From assembly GCA_963831235.1 (NCBI GenBank), contig CAWHPS010000047.1, positions 1 through 64,000 of the forward strand: a stretch of DNA of 64,000 nucleotides, in the 5' to 3' direction. This document shows positions 1 to 9,353 of the stretch, in pieces (position 1 is the first letter of the stretch; the number at the start of each line of letters is the position of its first letter). The position numbers and the translations under genes were made by a program. The stretch is from CAWHPS01 sp963831235 (GTDB lineage Bacteria; Fibrobacterota; OXYB2-FULL-49-7; JAEUSG01). Under the pieces are notes generated by a model that saw only the letters and a program-made list of their open reading frames with translations, had not been told where the DNA came from and did no database searches.

Positions 1-307
1 TCGGCAATCGTAACGCCTCAACCCATTTTATAAAGCATTCTTGAAAGTCTTTCGGATTTAGCAAGGCACTGGCCCGCCCAAAAGTGTCATGCGATGGAAT
101 GCCGTTTTTGAGTTCAAGAAACTGTTTAAGCCACTCTATTCGCTCGTTGCCAAATAATTCGACTTCCTCGAATGACTTGGCGCCGCAAAGGGTAGCACAT
201 ACCAAGACAACAATTATGTCGATAAGTTTGTGGAGTTTTTTACGTTCTATGCGTGGGTCCGGTATGTCTTGGAAGTATTCGATAAAAGTGCATGGCGTTG
301 AAATCAT
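1..307 (-). CDS. ISAs1-family transposase, N-terminal part (window-truncated)
   Basis: The first 102 codons match the full transposase at 18288-19421 (start MISTPCTFIEYFQDIPDPR, the typical ISAs1/H-repeat N-terminal region). The start is an ATG at 305-307 on the minus strand. The remainder, including the DDE catalytic core, lies beyond position 1. Identity with the second copy over the shared segment implies a recent duplication. Confidence 0.85.
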   Translation of the reverse strand, partial: MISTPCTFIEYFQDIPDPRIERKKLHKLIDIIVVLVCATLCGAKSFEEVELFGNERIEWLKQFLELKNGIPSHDTFGRASALLNPKDFQECFIKWVEALRLP

Positions 308-365
308 AAATCCCCCTTATAGGTAAAATAAAATGTGGACATTGCCTCTTCTTTATACTATAATA

Positions 366-391
366 TAGCTCTACGGATATCCGTAGAGCTA
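366..391. promoter_or_regulatory. perfect 26-bp palindrome, probable operator of the IS
   Basis: The arm TAGCTCTACGGAT is followed directly by its exact reverse complement. It lies between two divergently transcribed genes of the insertion sequence, the small protein at 408 and the transposase starting at 307. The same palindrome lies at 18204-18229. A role as operator for the small IS-encoded protein is inference from position and symmetry. Confidence 0.6.
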
Positions 392-407
392 CTTAAATAG
401 AAAGGAA

Positions 408-647
408 TTGGGCATGGGCTATCCAACAACGATTCAACTCATCTCACGGAAGAAAGGAAATCAGTGGTATGTTAATTTTCCCAATGCTTTGGCAAAAGCG
501 ATGAATTTCAAGAAACGCGAAATTGTGGAATGGGAGGTTGAAACAGTAAAGTGCATGAAAATGATTAGAACTGGCAAGTCTAACAAAGTAACTGCAAGAA
601 CAAGAACGGATCGTGTGTCACGTATTACCGTTGACAATAAGAAATAA
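408..647 (+). CDS. small IS-encoded AbrB/SpoVT-like protein (copy 1)
   Basis: A 79-residue basic protein with a central segment (RKKGNQWYVNFPNALAKAMN, then FKKREIVEWEVE) resembling the swapped-hairpin AbrB fold, followed by a lysine/arginine-rich tail. It lies inside the insertion sequence, divergent from the transposase, with a perfect palindrome between them. GAAAGGAATTGGGC precedes the ATG as ribosome binding site; an alternative ATG lies two codons downstream. An identical copy is at 17948-18187. Repression of the transposase is inferred; the fold call is from pattern only. Confidence 0.6.
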   Translation: MGMGYPTTIQLISRKKGNQWYVNFPNALAKAMNFKKREIVEWEVETVKCMKMIRTGKSNKVTARTRTDRVSRITVDNKK

Positions 648-675
648 AGTGGCGAATTTTAATGCGATTGCCCTG

Positions 676-1375
676 CCATGCTACCAAGCGCCCCCGACCC
701 TACAATAAACATGTTCGAGCGACTTTGGAAGGAAAGGCGGATGCGATCAATTGGGCTGCCGAAGAAGTCAAACGGCGTGATCCAGAAAATCGCAAACACC
801 ATGTCTGTGTGATGGACGGTTCTGTCGGGTTATGGACTATTGCGTTGGTTGCGCTTAAGGGATTCACCTTTATTCTAGACCTATTTCATGCGCTTGAATA
901 TCTCTGGAAGGTGGCCTATGTTTTTCATAAGGAAGGCAGCAAGGAAGCGCAGAATTTTGTCACCGACCGATTAACCCTGTTGCTTGAGGGGAAAGTCGGT
1001 TATGTTATTGGTGGTCTGCGACAGATGCTTTCTAAGCATAAGAAAAAACTTTCAAAAAACCAAAAAAAAATCCTGTCAACGACCATTGGATATTATGAAA
1101 GAAATCGAGAATGGATGCAGTATAACCAATACATTGCCGCCGGCTTGCCGATCGGATCCGGTGCCGTAGAAGGAGCATGCCGGCATTTAGTAAAAGATCG
1201 CATGGAGGGATCGGGTATGCGGTGGAAGGTTAATGGTGCTGAGGCTGTTTTAAAATTGAGAGCAGTTCTTCTAAATGGTGATTGGGATACATTTTGGAAT
1301 TATCATATGCAGCAAGAATCTCAGCGCCGATTTGGTTGCACTCAGAACTGGATTCCATTGGAAATGGCTGCTTAA
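676..1375 (+). pseudogene. ISKra4-family transposase, C-terminal remnant
   Basis: About 230 codons of a DDE transposase remain: a VMDGSVGLW segment, the FHALEYLWKVAY block and the hallmark GLPIGSGAVEGACRHLVKDR followed by GSGMRW, characteristic of ISKra4-type transposases. The N-terminal half is missing because the ISAs1-like copy ends at 675. An open frame starts at 662, but its first residues come from the IS end. The insertion sequence probably ends near 1400, where its GGGGTCACGCCC end meets the disrupted discoidin gene. Confidence 0.8.
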
Positions 1376-2533
1376 GCGTGTCCAAAAGGGGTCACGCCCG
1401 AATAATATATTGCCGTTTGGCAAATAGATTCCTTCGTAATCCACGCAACCCCATTGATATCCGGAAAGGGCGCTCGAAGCGGTGGTAATCGGCCGGACGA
1501 TATGGGTTGCCGCATCCATCTCAAATAGATGGTAATCGGATGTGCCCGAAGAACCGCCCCGCCACGAAAACAATATTTTTGTACCGTCAAAAGACACGTC
1601 CGGATCGCGCGCTTCGCCGGTTGGCAGAAGATGGGTTATCCGGCCGAAACTCCCCTCCATGGTCAGGAGTTCAAGTCCTTTACCAGCATACCCCTCCTGC
1701 GCCCAGACATCCGAGTTAAAATAAGCGCCGCCCCTGACATTATGCTGCGAAAAGATGACCTTTTGAAATTGTGAAAGATAAGCGCCCATTCGCATGGCGC
1801 GCCGCGCGGAACAGACGCGTATATATAACGCCTGCATTTCAGCCCTGTCGCCCAGTTTTCCGGCAAGTGTGAGCGCGTCAAGTCTTGTCTGCAACGGCGT
1901 TCTATCCCCCACCGGCAACATGGAAAGAATAGCGGAGACGGCGCTTAGATAACAATAGCCGCCGGTTGTATTTCCGCCTGAATAAACTTGCACTTCGGCA
2001 AGCGAGAGATTGTTGACGCCGCGAAGCTGCACACGGACAAACCGCCCGTCTTTTCCAAATACAAATTTACCGGGTATCCCGCATTGACCGGTCATGACAA
2101 TACTATCGGTCGATGTTGACCCGTCAGATGACAGCTTGATTGCAAAGTTCGATAATCGTTCGCCGCAGCAATCCGTCCGGTTGTAAATAACAACGCTGTC
2201 TATCGGAAAAGACTTGGCCAAATCCACCTGCCAATAGGCCTGCGTGTCAATGCCGGTATGGGTGACACTGTTATCTGAAAATACCCCGTTGGTGATTCCA
2301 TCAACAGCCCGCGACGCTACCCCGTTATAATCGGTGCTTGACTGTGTTGCGCTCTTCCCAAAAGCCACATTGTTTAAGATCGTATCGTGAATACCGTCCT
2401 GATCCAACCAGTCGTCAAGAAGATCGGAATAACCGGGGGTTGTCGAAGTCAAAGTGTCTTGGGCATTGGAATATCCCGCACACAGGAATAAGGCACAAAA
2501 CGCATTGACCAGCACAATTGAAATTATTCTCAC
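1271..2533 (-). pseudogene. secreted discoidin (F5/8 type C) domain protein, 3' end replaced by an ISKra4-type element
   Basis: It starts with a signal peptide (MRIISIVLVNAFCALFLCAG, cleavage near SNAQ). Residues about 50-185 form an F5/8 type C carbohydrate-binding-like domain (NVAFGKSATQSSTDYNG, VDGITNGVFSDN, YWQVDLAKSFPIDSVVIYNR). From about residue 290 there are TolB/beta-propeller-like segments (DPDVSFDGTKILFSW, GIYLPNGNILF). The sequence after about position 1400 is antisense to the transposase remnant, so the last ~45 residues are foreign and the original C-terminus is lost. It is divergent from the AraC-type gene at 2631, a common arrangement in polysaccharide-use loci. Function beyond sugar binding is not known. 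Confidence 0.75.
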
Positions 2534-2630
2534 AGGGGCCTCCTTTGATTTTATAATTACAAAGATATATTATTTCAATAAAAACATCTATACACTATCA
2601 AGTATATTTTATGTATATTCCTTGCATCCC

Positions 2631-3458
2631 ATGAAAATAAATGTCCCCAAGCAACGAAGCCTGCCGATCGTCCCATTCGAAATCAATTTATTACTGTGCC
2701 ATTGCGTCACTTTGTCCGATTGGAAATTCCGGCTCTTCGATCCTTTCTGGCGCATATACTGGATGGCCCAAAAAGGATGGCATATCCTTTATGAGGGGAA
2801 ATCTCTGGCGCTTGATCCGGACCATCTTGTCATGATTCCCCCGAACACGCAATGCCAATCCGAAAGCAGGAATCCGGCCACGCAACTTTACATCCATTTT
2901 ACCATCGGATCGATCATCAATTTTTACACGCCCGGTGTTTTTTTTATCCCCTTGACCCAACACACCCGTTCATTAATCACCGGCATTATTAATTCAACCA
3001 TTGCCGGATCCGAAACCACCCCCCTTGTCCGAACCTTGCGCGTGAAACAACTTTGCTATGGCGGTCTTGCACAGCTTCCCAAGGAGAGCCACAACGCTTC
3101 GCCCTATTCCCCAAAAATCACCGCCACATTGGAACTCATGGCCAAGAATATTAAAAATCCGCTTTCAAACACGGATTTGGCGCAAGCCATTTGCATGAAT
3201 ACTACGGCCTTTGTCCGGTTTTTCCATACGGAAACAGGAGAATCACCTCAAAAATGGTATATGCAGAAACGAATCAATCAGGCGGAGATTCTGTTATCCC
3301 ATACTACCCGTACGATTGAAGACATTGCTGAAGAAACCGCGTTTTCCGACCGCAACCATTTTACCCATATGTTCAAAAAATGGCGAGGCGTGGGCCCGGC
3401 TTTGTACCGAAGGCAAACGGGAAGATATGCGGAACATATGACCTCCAGCATATTATAA
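2631..3458 (+). CDS. AraC-family transcriptional regulator
   Basis: A 275-residue protein if started at ATG 2631 (MKINVPKQRSLP). An open frame extends upstream to 2454, but those codons overlap the start of the divergent gene. Residues ~30-110 look like a cupin-type sensor domain (WHILYEGKSLALDPDHLVMI). The last ~100 residues carry the double helix-turn-helix of AraC/XylS proteins (NTDLAQAICMNTTAFVRFF; TIEDIAEETAFSDRNHFTHM; FKKWRGVGPALYRR). The divergent discoidin gene is the likely target. Effector unknown. Confidence 0.85.
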   Translation: MKINVPKQRSLPIVPFEINLLLCHCVTLSDWKFRLFDPFWRIYWMAQKGWHILYEGKSLALDPDHLVMIPPNTQCQSESRNPATQLYIHFTIGSIINFYTPGVFFIPLTQHTRSLITGIINSTIAGSETTPLVRTLRVKQLCYGGLAQLPKESHNASPYSPKITATLELMAKNIKNPLSNTDLAQAICMNTTAFVRFFHTETGESPQKWYMQKRINQAEILLSHTTRTIEDIAEETAFSDRNHFTHMFKKWRGVGPALYRRQTGRYAEHMTSSIL

Positions 3459-3577
3459 GTCGTCCTCCCCGACAACAGAAGACGCGTTTCCTCATCGCAA
3501 CAATACGGCTTTTTGTTTCTATTTCCGTTCTCATTTTAATATTTCGGGTGGCTTAGCTTTCTAGCGGCATCTGCAAA

Positions 3578-3808
3578 TTAAGATGGTTCTCGCTTACGAC
3601 TATCTTGAAGAATGCTTAGAATTTCCCTTCGGGACATCTTGATATCTATGCCTTTAACATCAAGTGGAGATTTTTTGCTAGCAATCTCTGGTCGAATTGA
3701 AAAGATCTGACCATCCCTTCGCTTTATGTATACTTGGCCATCTTTACGAGCTTTGTCGAGAAGCGAAGAAAAATGCTGACGAGCCCTAGAATATGTGAAG
3801 ATTACCAT
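3578..3808 (-). CDS. Phd/YefM-like antitoxin
   Basis: A 76-residue protein starting MVIFTYSRARQHFSSLLDKA, the pattern of Phd/YefM antitoxins (short strand, then a helix with an xFSxLLDKA motif), followed by YIKRRDGQIFSIRPE and a charged tail that would bind the toxin. It lies after the PIN toxin gene on the minus strand and overlaps its stop by one base, so the order is toxin first. With the toxin gene interrupted, this antitoxin is likely orphaned. No attC was found downstream, so the array end is near here. Confidence 0.7.
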   Translation of the reverse strand: MVIFTYSRARQHFSSLLDKARKDGQVYIKRRDGQIFSIRPEIASKKSPLDVKGIDIKMSRREILSILQDSRKREPS

Positions 3809-4185
3809 TACAAACCCTCCTTTTTAAACTCATGAACTTTTATTTTCATTTGAATTGCCTTAAGGGCCAGTTGATCATCCAATGTCATAAGGGGATAATG
3901 CAGCTTTCTAGCACATTCAAGAATATAGGCATCATATGCATATATATTATACTCATTCGCAGTTTTAAGCGCATCGGCAAGGCCAATTTCCACTAAACGT
4001 ATAGGTATCATTTCATAAATATTAAGTACATGTAAGGTTTGTGGCAAAGTAATTCGTTTTCGCTTAAACATGGCAGAAAATGCATATCCTCAGAACTCCT
4101 GACCTCGCGTAATTTGAAAACACCCACAATTTTAGAAATTTCAATAAACTAAAGAATTGAGCTATGACGCCAAAAAGCGGTTGGA

Positions 4186-6141
4186 TTATTGACGGTTGTG
4201 CATAGTTTGAAGGATTTTTCTGATCAGCTCGGGGGTGCGAATAATCTTTTTTACCTTTGGCGATAGATTTCTATTTTCTTGTTCTTCGTTTTTTAATTTA
4301 TTTCTGACCAGGTTTACATCGATTTGTGCAAATCGAGCTTCCAGCGATGGTGCACCGTTAAGAATGATCGTTCGATATGTGTTGTCGGACAGGTTTGAGA
4401 TTAACGGGGTATCTGTCAAGATAGCCTTCAGAGTTTTGGTCATAGTGTTATTGCCGTTTCTTTTTCTGTGGTTCCTGCGCAGATATCTGAAGAACCGCTC
4501 AAGGATATTATTGGTCCGTTGAGGATAAATGATAACGGTGCCATGGGGTGTGTTTTTAACGATAGGGTCGGCGAAAAGCTTGTTCCAATAGCGTTTGATT
4601 TGGTCGTGCATTGAGCGGTAATCCTTATCGGGCTTGGTTTTCAAAGTCTCGGCCAGCGCCTTCTGAAAGTTTGTAACACGTTGACAAATAGTATTCATGT
4701 TCTTTTTGCCGTCGTCGTTTAAGCCATGTCTATCGTTTGGTAACGCAATTCGCATCGCCTGCCGCAAGCGGTCAAACACAACGGATTTTTCTTCCATACG
4801 ATGAGCTGCTTTCTTCAACAGAGGGTCGTTGATGGTGTCGCCGATGTGTTTCCATAGGATACCGACCATTCGTTTGAGAGATTTCGGGGCTTTGTCACAT
4901 CGGACTCTGAGGTTATCAAGAACTTCATGGATTGAACAAAGCCGCTGATACAACGAAAGGTGAGGCCGGTCAAATGGGAAGCCGTACCCGTCGCCGTCCT
5001 TTTTTCCCTCTAGCGCCCAATGTATCAACACATAAACAATGAGAATGAGTGAGGTATCCGCGCAAAAAGACTGTGACGCGTTGTCATTGAGTCGGGCGCG
5101 AAGCACATCGACACAGACAGGATCTTTTTCCACCAGTGGTTTGAGGATGCGGGCTTGCCTGTGCAGAAACGATTGAATGCCTTGACAGCGCAATCGTTTT
5201 CGCACCACATCATTTTCTTTTGACATCAGGTCTTTTCCGATATCACGCAAAAAATGGAAATGACAGATGAAATGGCGCACAGAAGGGAATACTTTGGCAA
5301 CGGCATTCAAAATGCCCTTGGCCATGTCGCTTACAACAGCCAGTGGTACGTTGAAGTTTTGTTTTACTCGTTGAAGAAAGGGAATTATTTGTTCAGCATT
5401 TTCAGATGGGGTTTTGATATTGTCCAGTACCAGTTCGCTAATACCATCCAAGGCACACATAAGATGGGGACTGTCAGCATCACAGGTGCTGTCCAGGTGA
5501 AGTATGTATCCCCCGTGTTGACGCATGTGCGCCTGCAACTGCTTTCTACATTCCTGATGTGCAATAGCCAGATAGATAATAAATTTTCTGGCAAGCACAC
5601 CAATTTCACTGCGAGAAATGGGGTTACCCTTTTCCCGCAGGCAATCCATGATCTCCTGTTCGCTGCGACAGGCGATGAAAAGTTGTGTGCCGACGAACAC
5701 GATAACATCATAGCCATAGAAGCCTTGCTCCGGTACCAGCGCAGAAAGCCCACGGACAGGCAATGTGCTTTGACAAAAAGGTTTATTGCAGGCACGTACC
5801 GTTTCATGAGCGGTAAAAACACCTATCGCAAGTGTTGATACCTTTCGTGTTCTGGTTTTGATAACCGCGAGCGTGCTATTGCACTGATGGCATAGCGTAA
5901 CATCAGAATCGAAGAAAAGGGTTGGTGGAGTTTTGAACAGAGCTGAAATGGTAAGGCCGGATCGAGCATCGTCAAGGTTTGTGCGTAGCGCTTCAATCAG
6001 CGACAACCCGCAGTTTTTTTTTAATACCGTACTGTTCGAGGAGCGTATGAATCGCCTCTGGCGTAATGGCCGGCGATTGCGTCTGTAACCTACGGGCGCA
6101 TTGTTCAATGGTGTCATCGGGATGCTGGATTCTGTCCACAA
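4186..6141 (-). CDS. IS transposase, catalytic frame (copy 1)
   Basis: A 651-codon frame. It has a CxxC-type segment (LCHQCN), then a MULE/IS256-like DDE core: first aspartate in GYILHLDSTCDADSP, second in LAVVSDMAKGI, CHFHFLRDIG, and an acidic residue in TNNILERFFRYLRRNHRKR. Roughly the first 50 codons overlap the upstream frame in another phase; the native protein is probably a frameshift fusion of about 810 residues. IS family not assigned with certainty. Confidence 0.75.
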   Translation of the reverse strand: MWTESSIPMTPLNNAPVGYRRNRRPLRQRRFIRSSNSTVLKKNCGLSLIEALRTNLDDARSGLTISALFKTPPTLFFDSDVTLCHQCNSTLAVIKTRTRKVSTLAIGVFTAHETVRACNKPFCQSTLPVRGLSALVPEQGFYGYDVIVFVGTQLFIACRSEQEIMDCLREKGNPISRSEIGVLARKFIIYLAIAHQECRKQLQAHMRQHGGYILHLDSTCDADSPHLMCALDGISELVLDNIKTPSENAEQIIPFLQRVKQNFNVPLAVVSDMAKGILNAVAKVFPSVRHFICHFHFLRDIGKDLMSKENDVVRKRLRCQGIQSFLHRQARILKPLVEKDPVCVDVLRARLNDNASQSFCADTSLILIVYVLIHWALEGKKDGDGYGFPFDRPHLSLYQRLCSIHEVLDNLRVRCDKAPKSLKRMVGILWKHIGDTINDPLLKKAAHRMEEKSVVFDRLRQAMRIALPNDRHGLNDDGKKNMNTICQRVTNFQKALAETLKTKPDKDYRSMHDQIKRYWNKLFADPIVKNTPHGTVIIYPQRTNNILERFFRYLRRNHRKRNGNNTMTKTLKAILTDTPLISNLSDNTYRTIILNGAPSLEARFAQIDVNLVRNKLKNEEQENRNLSPKVKKIIRTPELIRKILQTMHNRQ

Positions 6142-6637
6142 GAATAAGCACGGTATCGCTACTACGTGGCTTATGCGGCGGGCTTACACTATCATGGCTG
6201 GTACGCTGCGCTATTTGCCTGGATCGCACGTCGCTGTTGGCCGAGAAATAAACCAGCTTATGGCCTATGCGATGCGACGATATTTCCTTGATACTGCCAA
6301 AGTGCGTATAGAGCGATGGAGCCGATACACCAAGGATAGAGCAGAGACTCTGTGCGTCGAGCCCTTCTTGCGATTCTCCTACTATATAGGCAACGGTTTT
6401 GGTCAGGTTCCCATGTCGTGAAAAACAAATGTCATTATGCCGCCAGATACCGTAACTGTCAAACTGTGGAACAGTGGATAACGCGTGGTATTTGGCGTTA
6501 TGGTTGTAGCTGGTGTAGGCATTCCACTGGTGAAGTCTTCGCGAGGCAGTTCGTGTTGAGCATTTTGAAATTCTGGTGAATGTGTCGATGGTAAATACTT
6601 TTGCTTTGCATAATTGTTGCTGGACGGTTACTGCCAC
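5993..6637 (-). CDS. IS transposase, upstream frame (copy 1)
   Basis: A 214-residue protein with helix-turn-helix-like segments (FTIDTFTRISKCSTRTASRR; LCSILGVSAPSLYTHFGSI) that should bind the terminal repeats. It ends at KKKLRVVAD inside a run of nine A on the coding strand. The downstream frame overlaps it and is shifted by +1 (equivalently -2). This layout is typical of insertion sequences that make a full transposase by slippage at a homopolymer. Confidence 0.7.
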   Translation of the reverse strand: MAVTVQQQLCKAKVFTIDTFTRISKCSTRTASRRLHQWNAYTSYNHNAKYHALSTVPQFDSYGIWRHNDICFSRHGNLTKTVAYIVGESQEGLDAQSLCSILGVSAPSLYTHFGSIKEISSHRIGHKLVYFSANSDVRSRQIAQRTSHDSVSPPHKPRSSDTVLILVDRIQHPDDTIEQCARRLQTQSPAITPEAIHTLLEQYGIKKKLRVVAD

Positions 6638-6901
6638 AATACCTCCTCGGCATAGTATATTATATAGCCTATATTAATATAATATACTGCGCCCTTTAAA
6701 GCAAATAAAAAAGCCGTTTCCTTCTGAAAAGAAATCGGCACTTAATAAAAAATAGGCCCCGGTACTACCAATCACAAAACCGTATGTCGTATCGTATAAA
6801 CTATTCCTCTATAGAAATGGTTGACATATTAAAAGATAATCGCTTTTCAACCGCTTTTTGGCGTCATAGGAATTGAGCTATGACGCCAAAAAGCGGTTGG
6901 A

Positions 6902-8857
6902 TTATTGACGGTTGTGCATAGTTTGAAGGATTTTTCTGATCAGCTCGGGGGTGCGAATAATCTTTTTTACCTTTGGCGATAGATTTCTATTTTCTTGTTC
7001 TTCGTTTTTTAATTTATTTCTGACCAGGTTTACATCGATTTGTGCAAATCGAGCTTCCAGCGATGGTGCACCGTTAAGAATGATCGTTCGATATGTGTTG
7101 TCGGAAAGGTTTGAGATTAACGGGGTATCTGTCAAGATAGCCTTCAGAGTTTTGGTCATAGTGTTATTGCCGTTTCTTTTTCTGTGGTTCCTGCGCAGAT
7201 ATCTGAAGAACCGCTCAAGGATATTATTGGTCCGTTGAGGATAAATGATAACGGTGCCATGGGGTGTGTTTTTAACGATAGGGTCGGCGAAAAGCTTGTT
7301 CCAATAGCGTTTGATTTGGTCGTGCATTGAGCGGTAATCCTTATCGGGCTTGGTTTTCAAAGTCTCGGCCAGCGCCTTCTGAAAGTTTGTAACACGTTGA
7401 CAAATAGTATTCATGTTCTTTTTGCCGTCGTCGTTTAAGCCATGTCTATCGTTTGGTAACGCAATTCGCATCGCCTGCCGCAAGCGGTCAAACACAACGG
7501 ATTTTTCTTCCATACGATGAGCTGCTTTCTTCAACAGAGGGTCGTTGATGGTGTCGCCGATGTGTTTCCATAGGATACCGACCATTCGTTTGAGAGATTT
7601 CGGGGCTTTGTCACATCGGACTCTGAGGTTATCAAGAACTTCATGGATTGAACAAAGCCGCTGATACAACGAAAGGTGAGGCCGGTCAAATGGGAAGCCG
7701 TACCCGTCGCCGTCCTTTTTTCCCTCTAGCGCCCAATGTATCAACACATAAACAATGAGAATGAGTGAGGTATCCGCGCAAAAAGACTGTGACGCGTTGT
7801 CATTGAGTCGGGCGCGAAGCACATCGACACAGACAGGATCTTTTTCCACCAGTGGTTTGAGGATGCGGGCTTGCCTGTGCAGAAACGATTGAATGCCTTG
7901 ACAGCGCAATCGTTTTCGCACCACATCATTTTCTTTTGACATCAGGTCTTTTCCGATATCACGCAAAAAATGGAAATGACAGATGAAATGGCGCACAGAA
8001 GGGAATACTTTGGCAACGGCATTCAAAATGCCCTTGGCCATGTCGCTTACAACAGCCAGTGGTACGTTGAAGTTTTGTTTTACTCGTTGAAGAAAGGGAA
8101 TTATTTGTTCAGCATTTTCAGATGGGGTTTTGATATTGTCCAGTACCAGTTCGCTAATACCATCCAAGGCACACATAAGATGGGGACTGTCAGCATCACA
8201 GGTGCTGTCCAGGTGAAGTATGTATCCCCCGTGTTGACGCATGTGCGCCTGCAACTGCTTTCTACATTCCTGATGTGCAATAGCCAGATAGATAATAAAT
8301 TTTCTGGCAAGCACACCAATTTCACTGCGAGAAATGGGGTTACCCTTTTCCCGCAGGCGATCCATGATCTCCTGTTCGCTGCGACAGGCGATGAAAAGTT
8401 GTGTGCCGACGAACACGATAACATCATAGCCATAGAAGCCTTGCTCCGGTACCAGCGCAGAAAGCCCACGGACAGGCAATGTGCTTTGACAAAAAGGTTT
8501 ATTGCAGGCACGTACCGTTTCATGAGCGGTAAAAACACCTATCGCAAGTGTTGATACCTTTCGTGTTCTGGTTTTGATAACCGCGAGCGTGCTATTGCAC
8601 TGATGGCATAGCGTAACATCAGAATCGAAGAAAAGGGTTGGTGGAGTTTTGAACAGAGCTGAAATGGTAAGGCCGGATCGAGCATCGTCAAGGTTTGTGC
8701 GTAGCGCTTCAATCAGCGACAACCCGCAGTTTTTTTTTAATACCGTACTGTTCGAGGAACGTATGAATCGCCTCTGGCGTAATGGCCGGCGATTGCGTCT
8801 GTAACCTACGGGCGCATTGTTCAATGGTGTCATCGGGATGCTGGATTCTGTCCACAA
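6902..8857 (-). CDS. IS transposase, catalytic frame (copy 2)
   Basis: Second copy of the 651-codon MULE/IS256-like DDE frame, with all catalytic segments preserved and one substitution relative to copy 1. The same out-of-phase overlap with the upstream frame is present. Confidence 0.75.
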   Translation of the reverse strand: MWTESSIPMTPLNNAPVGYRRNRRPLRQRRFIRSSNSTVLKKNCGLSLIEALRTNLDDARSGLTISALFKTPPTLFFDSDVTLCHQCNSTLAVIKTRTRKVSTLAIGVFTAHETVRACNKPFCQSTLPVRGLSALVPEQGFYGYDVIVFVGTQLFIACRSEQEIMDRLREKGNPISRSEIGVLARKFIIYLAIAHQECRKQLQAHMRQHGGYILHLDSTCDADSPHLMCALDGISELVLDNIKTPSENAEQIIPFLQRVKQNFNVPLAVVSDMAKGILNAVAKVFPSVRHFICHFHFLRDIGKDLMSKENDVVRKRLRCQGIQSFLHRQARILKPLVEKDPVCVDVLRARLNDNASQSFCADTSLILIVYVLIHWALEGKKDGDGYGFPFDRPHLSLYQRLCSIHEVLDNLRVRCDKAPKSLKRMVGILWKHIGDTINDPLLKKAAHRMEEKSVVFDRLRQAMRIALPNDRHGLNDDGKKNMNTICQRVTNFQKALAETLKTKPDKDYRSMHDQIKRYWNKLFADPIVKNTPHGTVIIYPQRTNNILERFFRYLRRNHRKRNGNNTMTKTLKAILTDTPLISNLSDNTYRTIILNGAPSLEARFAQIDVNLVRNKLKNEEQENRNLSPKVKKIIRTPELIRKILQTMHNRQ

Positions 8858-9353
8858 GAATAAGCACGGTATCGCTACTACGTGGCTTATGCGGCGGGCT
8901 TACACTATCATGGCTGGTACGCTGCGCTATTTGCCTGGATCGCACGTCGCTGTTGGCCGAGAAATAAACCAGCTTATGGCCTATGCGATGCGACGATATT
9001 TCCTTGATACTGCCAAAGTGCGTATAGAGCGATGGAGCCGATACACCAAGGATAGAGCAGAGACTCTGTGCGTCGAGCCCTTCTTGCGATTCTCCTACTA
9101 TATAGGCAACGGTTTTGGTCAGGTTCCCATGTCGTGAAAAACAAATGTCATTATGCCGCCAGATACCGTAACTGTCAAACTGTGGAACAGTGGATAACGC
9201 GTGGTATTTGGCGTTATGGTTGTAGCTGGTGTAGGCATTCCACTGGTGAAGTCTTCGCGAGGCAGTTCGTGTTGAGCATTTTGAAATTCTGGTGAATGTG
9301 TCGATGGTAAATACTTTTGCTTTGCATAATTGTTGCTGGACGGTTACTGCCAC
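8709..9353 (-). CDS. IS transposase, upstream frame (copy 2)
   Basis: Second copy of the 214-residue DNA-binding frame, differing from the first at one residue near the end (HTFLEQ instead of HTLLEQ). It ends in the same A9 run that overlaps the catalytic frame. Confidence 0.7.
   Translation of the reverse strand: MAVTVQQQLCKAKVFTIDTFTRISKCSTRTASRRLHQWNAYTSYNHNAKYHALSTVPQFDSYGIWRHNDICFSRHGNLTKTVAYIVGESQEGLDAQSLCSILGVSAPSLYTHFGSIKEISSHRIGHKLVYFSANSDVRSRQIAQRTSHDSVSPPHKPRSSDTVLILVDRIQHPDDTIEQCARRLQTQSPAITPEAIHTFLEQYGIKKKLRVVAD

Larger units (their letters stand above)
1..675 (-). mobile_element. ISAs1-like insertion sequence, copy 1, cut by the window edge
   Basis: This is the reverse complement of 17920-18594, so the same element is present twice in opposite orientation. 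The visible part holds the outer terminal repeat at about 655-675 (reads CAGGGCAATCGCATTAAAAT on the minus strand), the small divergent regulator-like gene, the palindromic intergenic region and the first 102 codons of the transposase. It is inserted in an ISKra4-type transposase remnant, whose sequence resumes at 676. The rest lies outside the window. Confidence 0.88.
4162..6869 (-). mobile_element. 2.7-kb insertion sequence, tandem copy 1
   Basis: The ends are perfect inverted repeats beginning CTATGACGCCAAAAAGCGG. The 8-bp direct repeat GAATTGAG flanks it at 4154-4161 and 6870-6877. It encodes a two-frame transposase on the minus strand. The second copy follows immediately after a single GAATTGAG, giving IS-8bp-IS. 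The period is 2716 bp and only a handful of base differences were seen, so the duplication is recent or under conversion. Confidence 0.9.

Noticed and set aside
2454..2630. Upstream in-frame start for the AraC-family gene
   Set aside because: It would overlap the start of the divergent discoidin gene and adds 59 residues without regulator similarity; ATG 2631 fits the family length.
5254..5838. A 194-codon plus-strand frame inside the tandem IS copies
   Set aside because: It is antisense to the DDE core, which has all expected motifs, and shows no domain.
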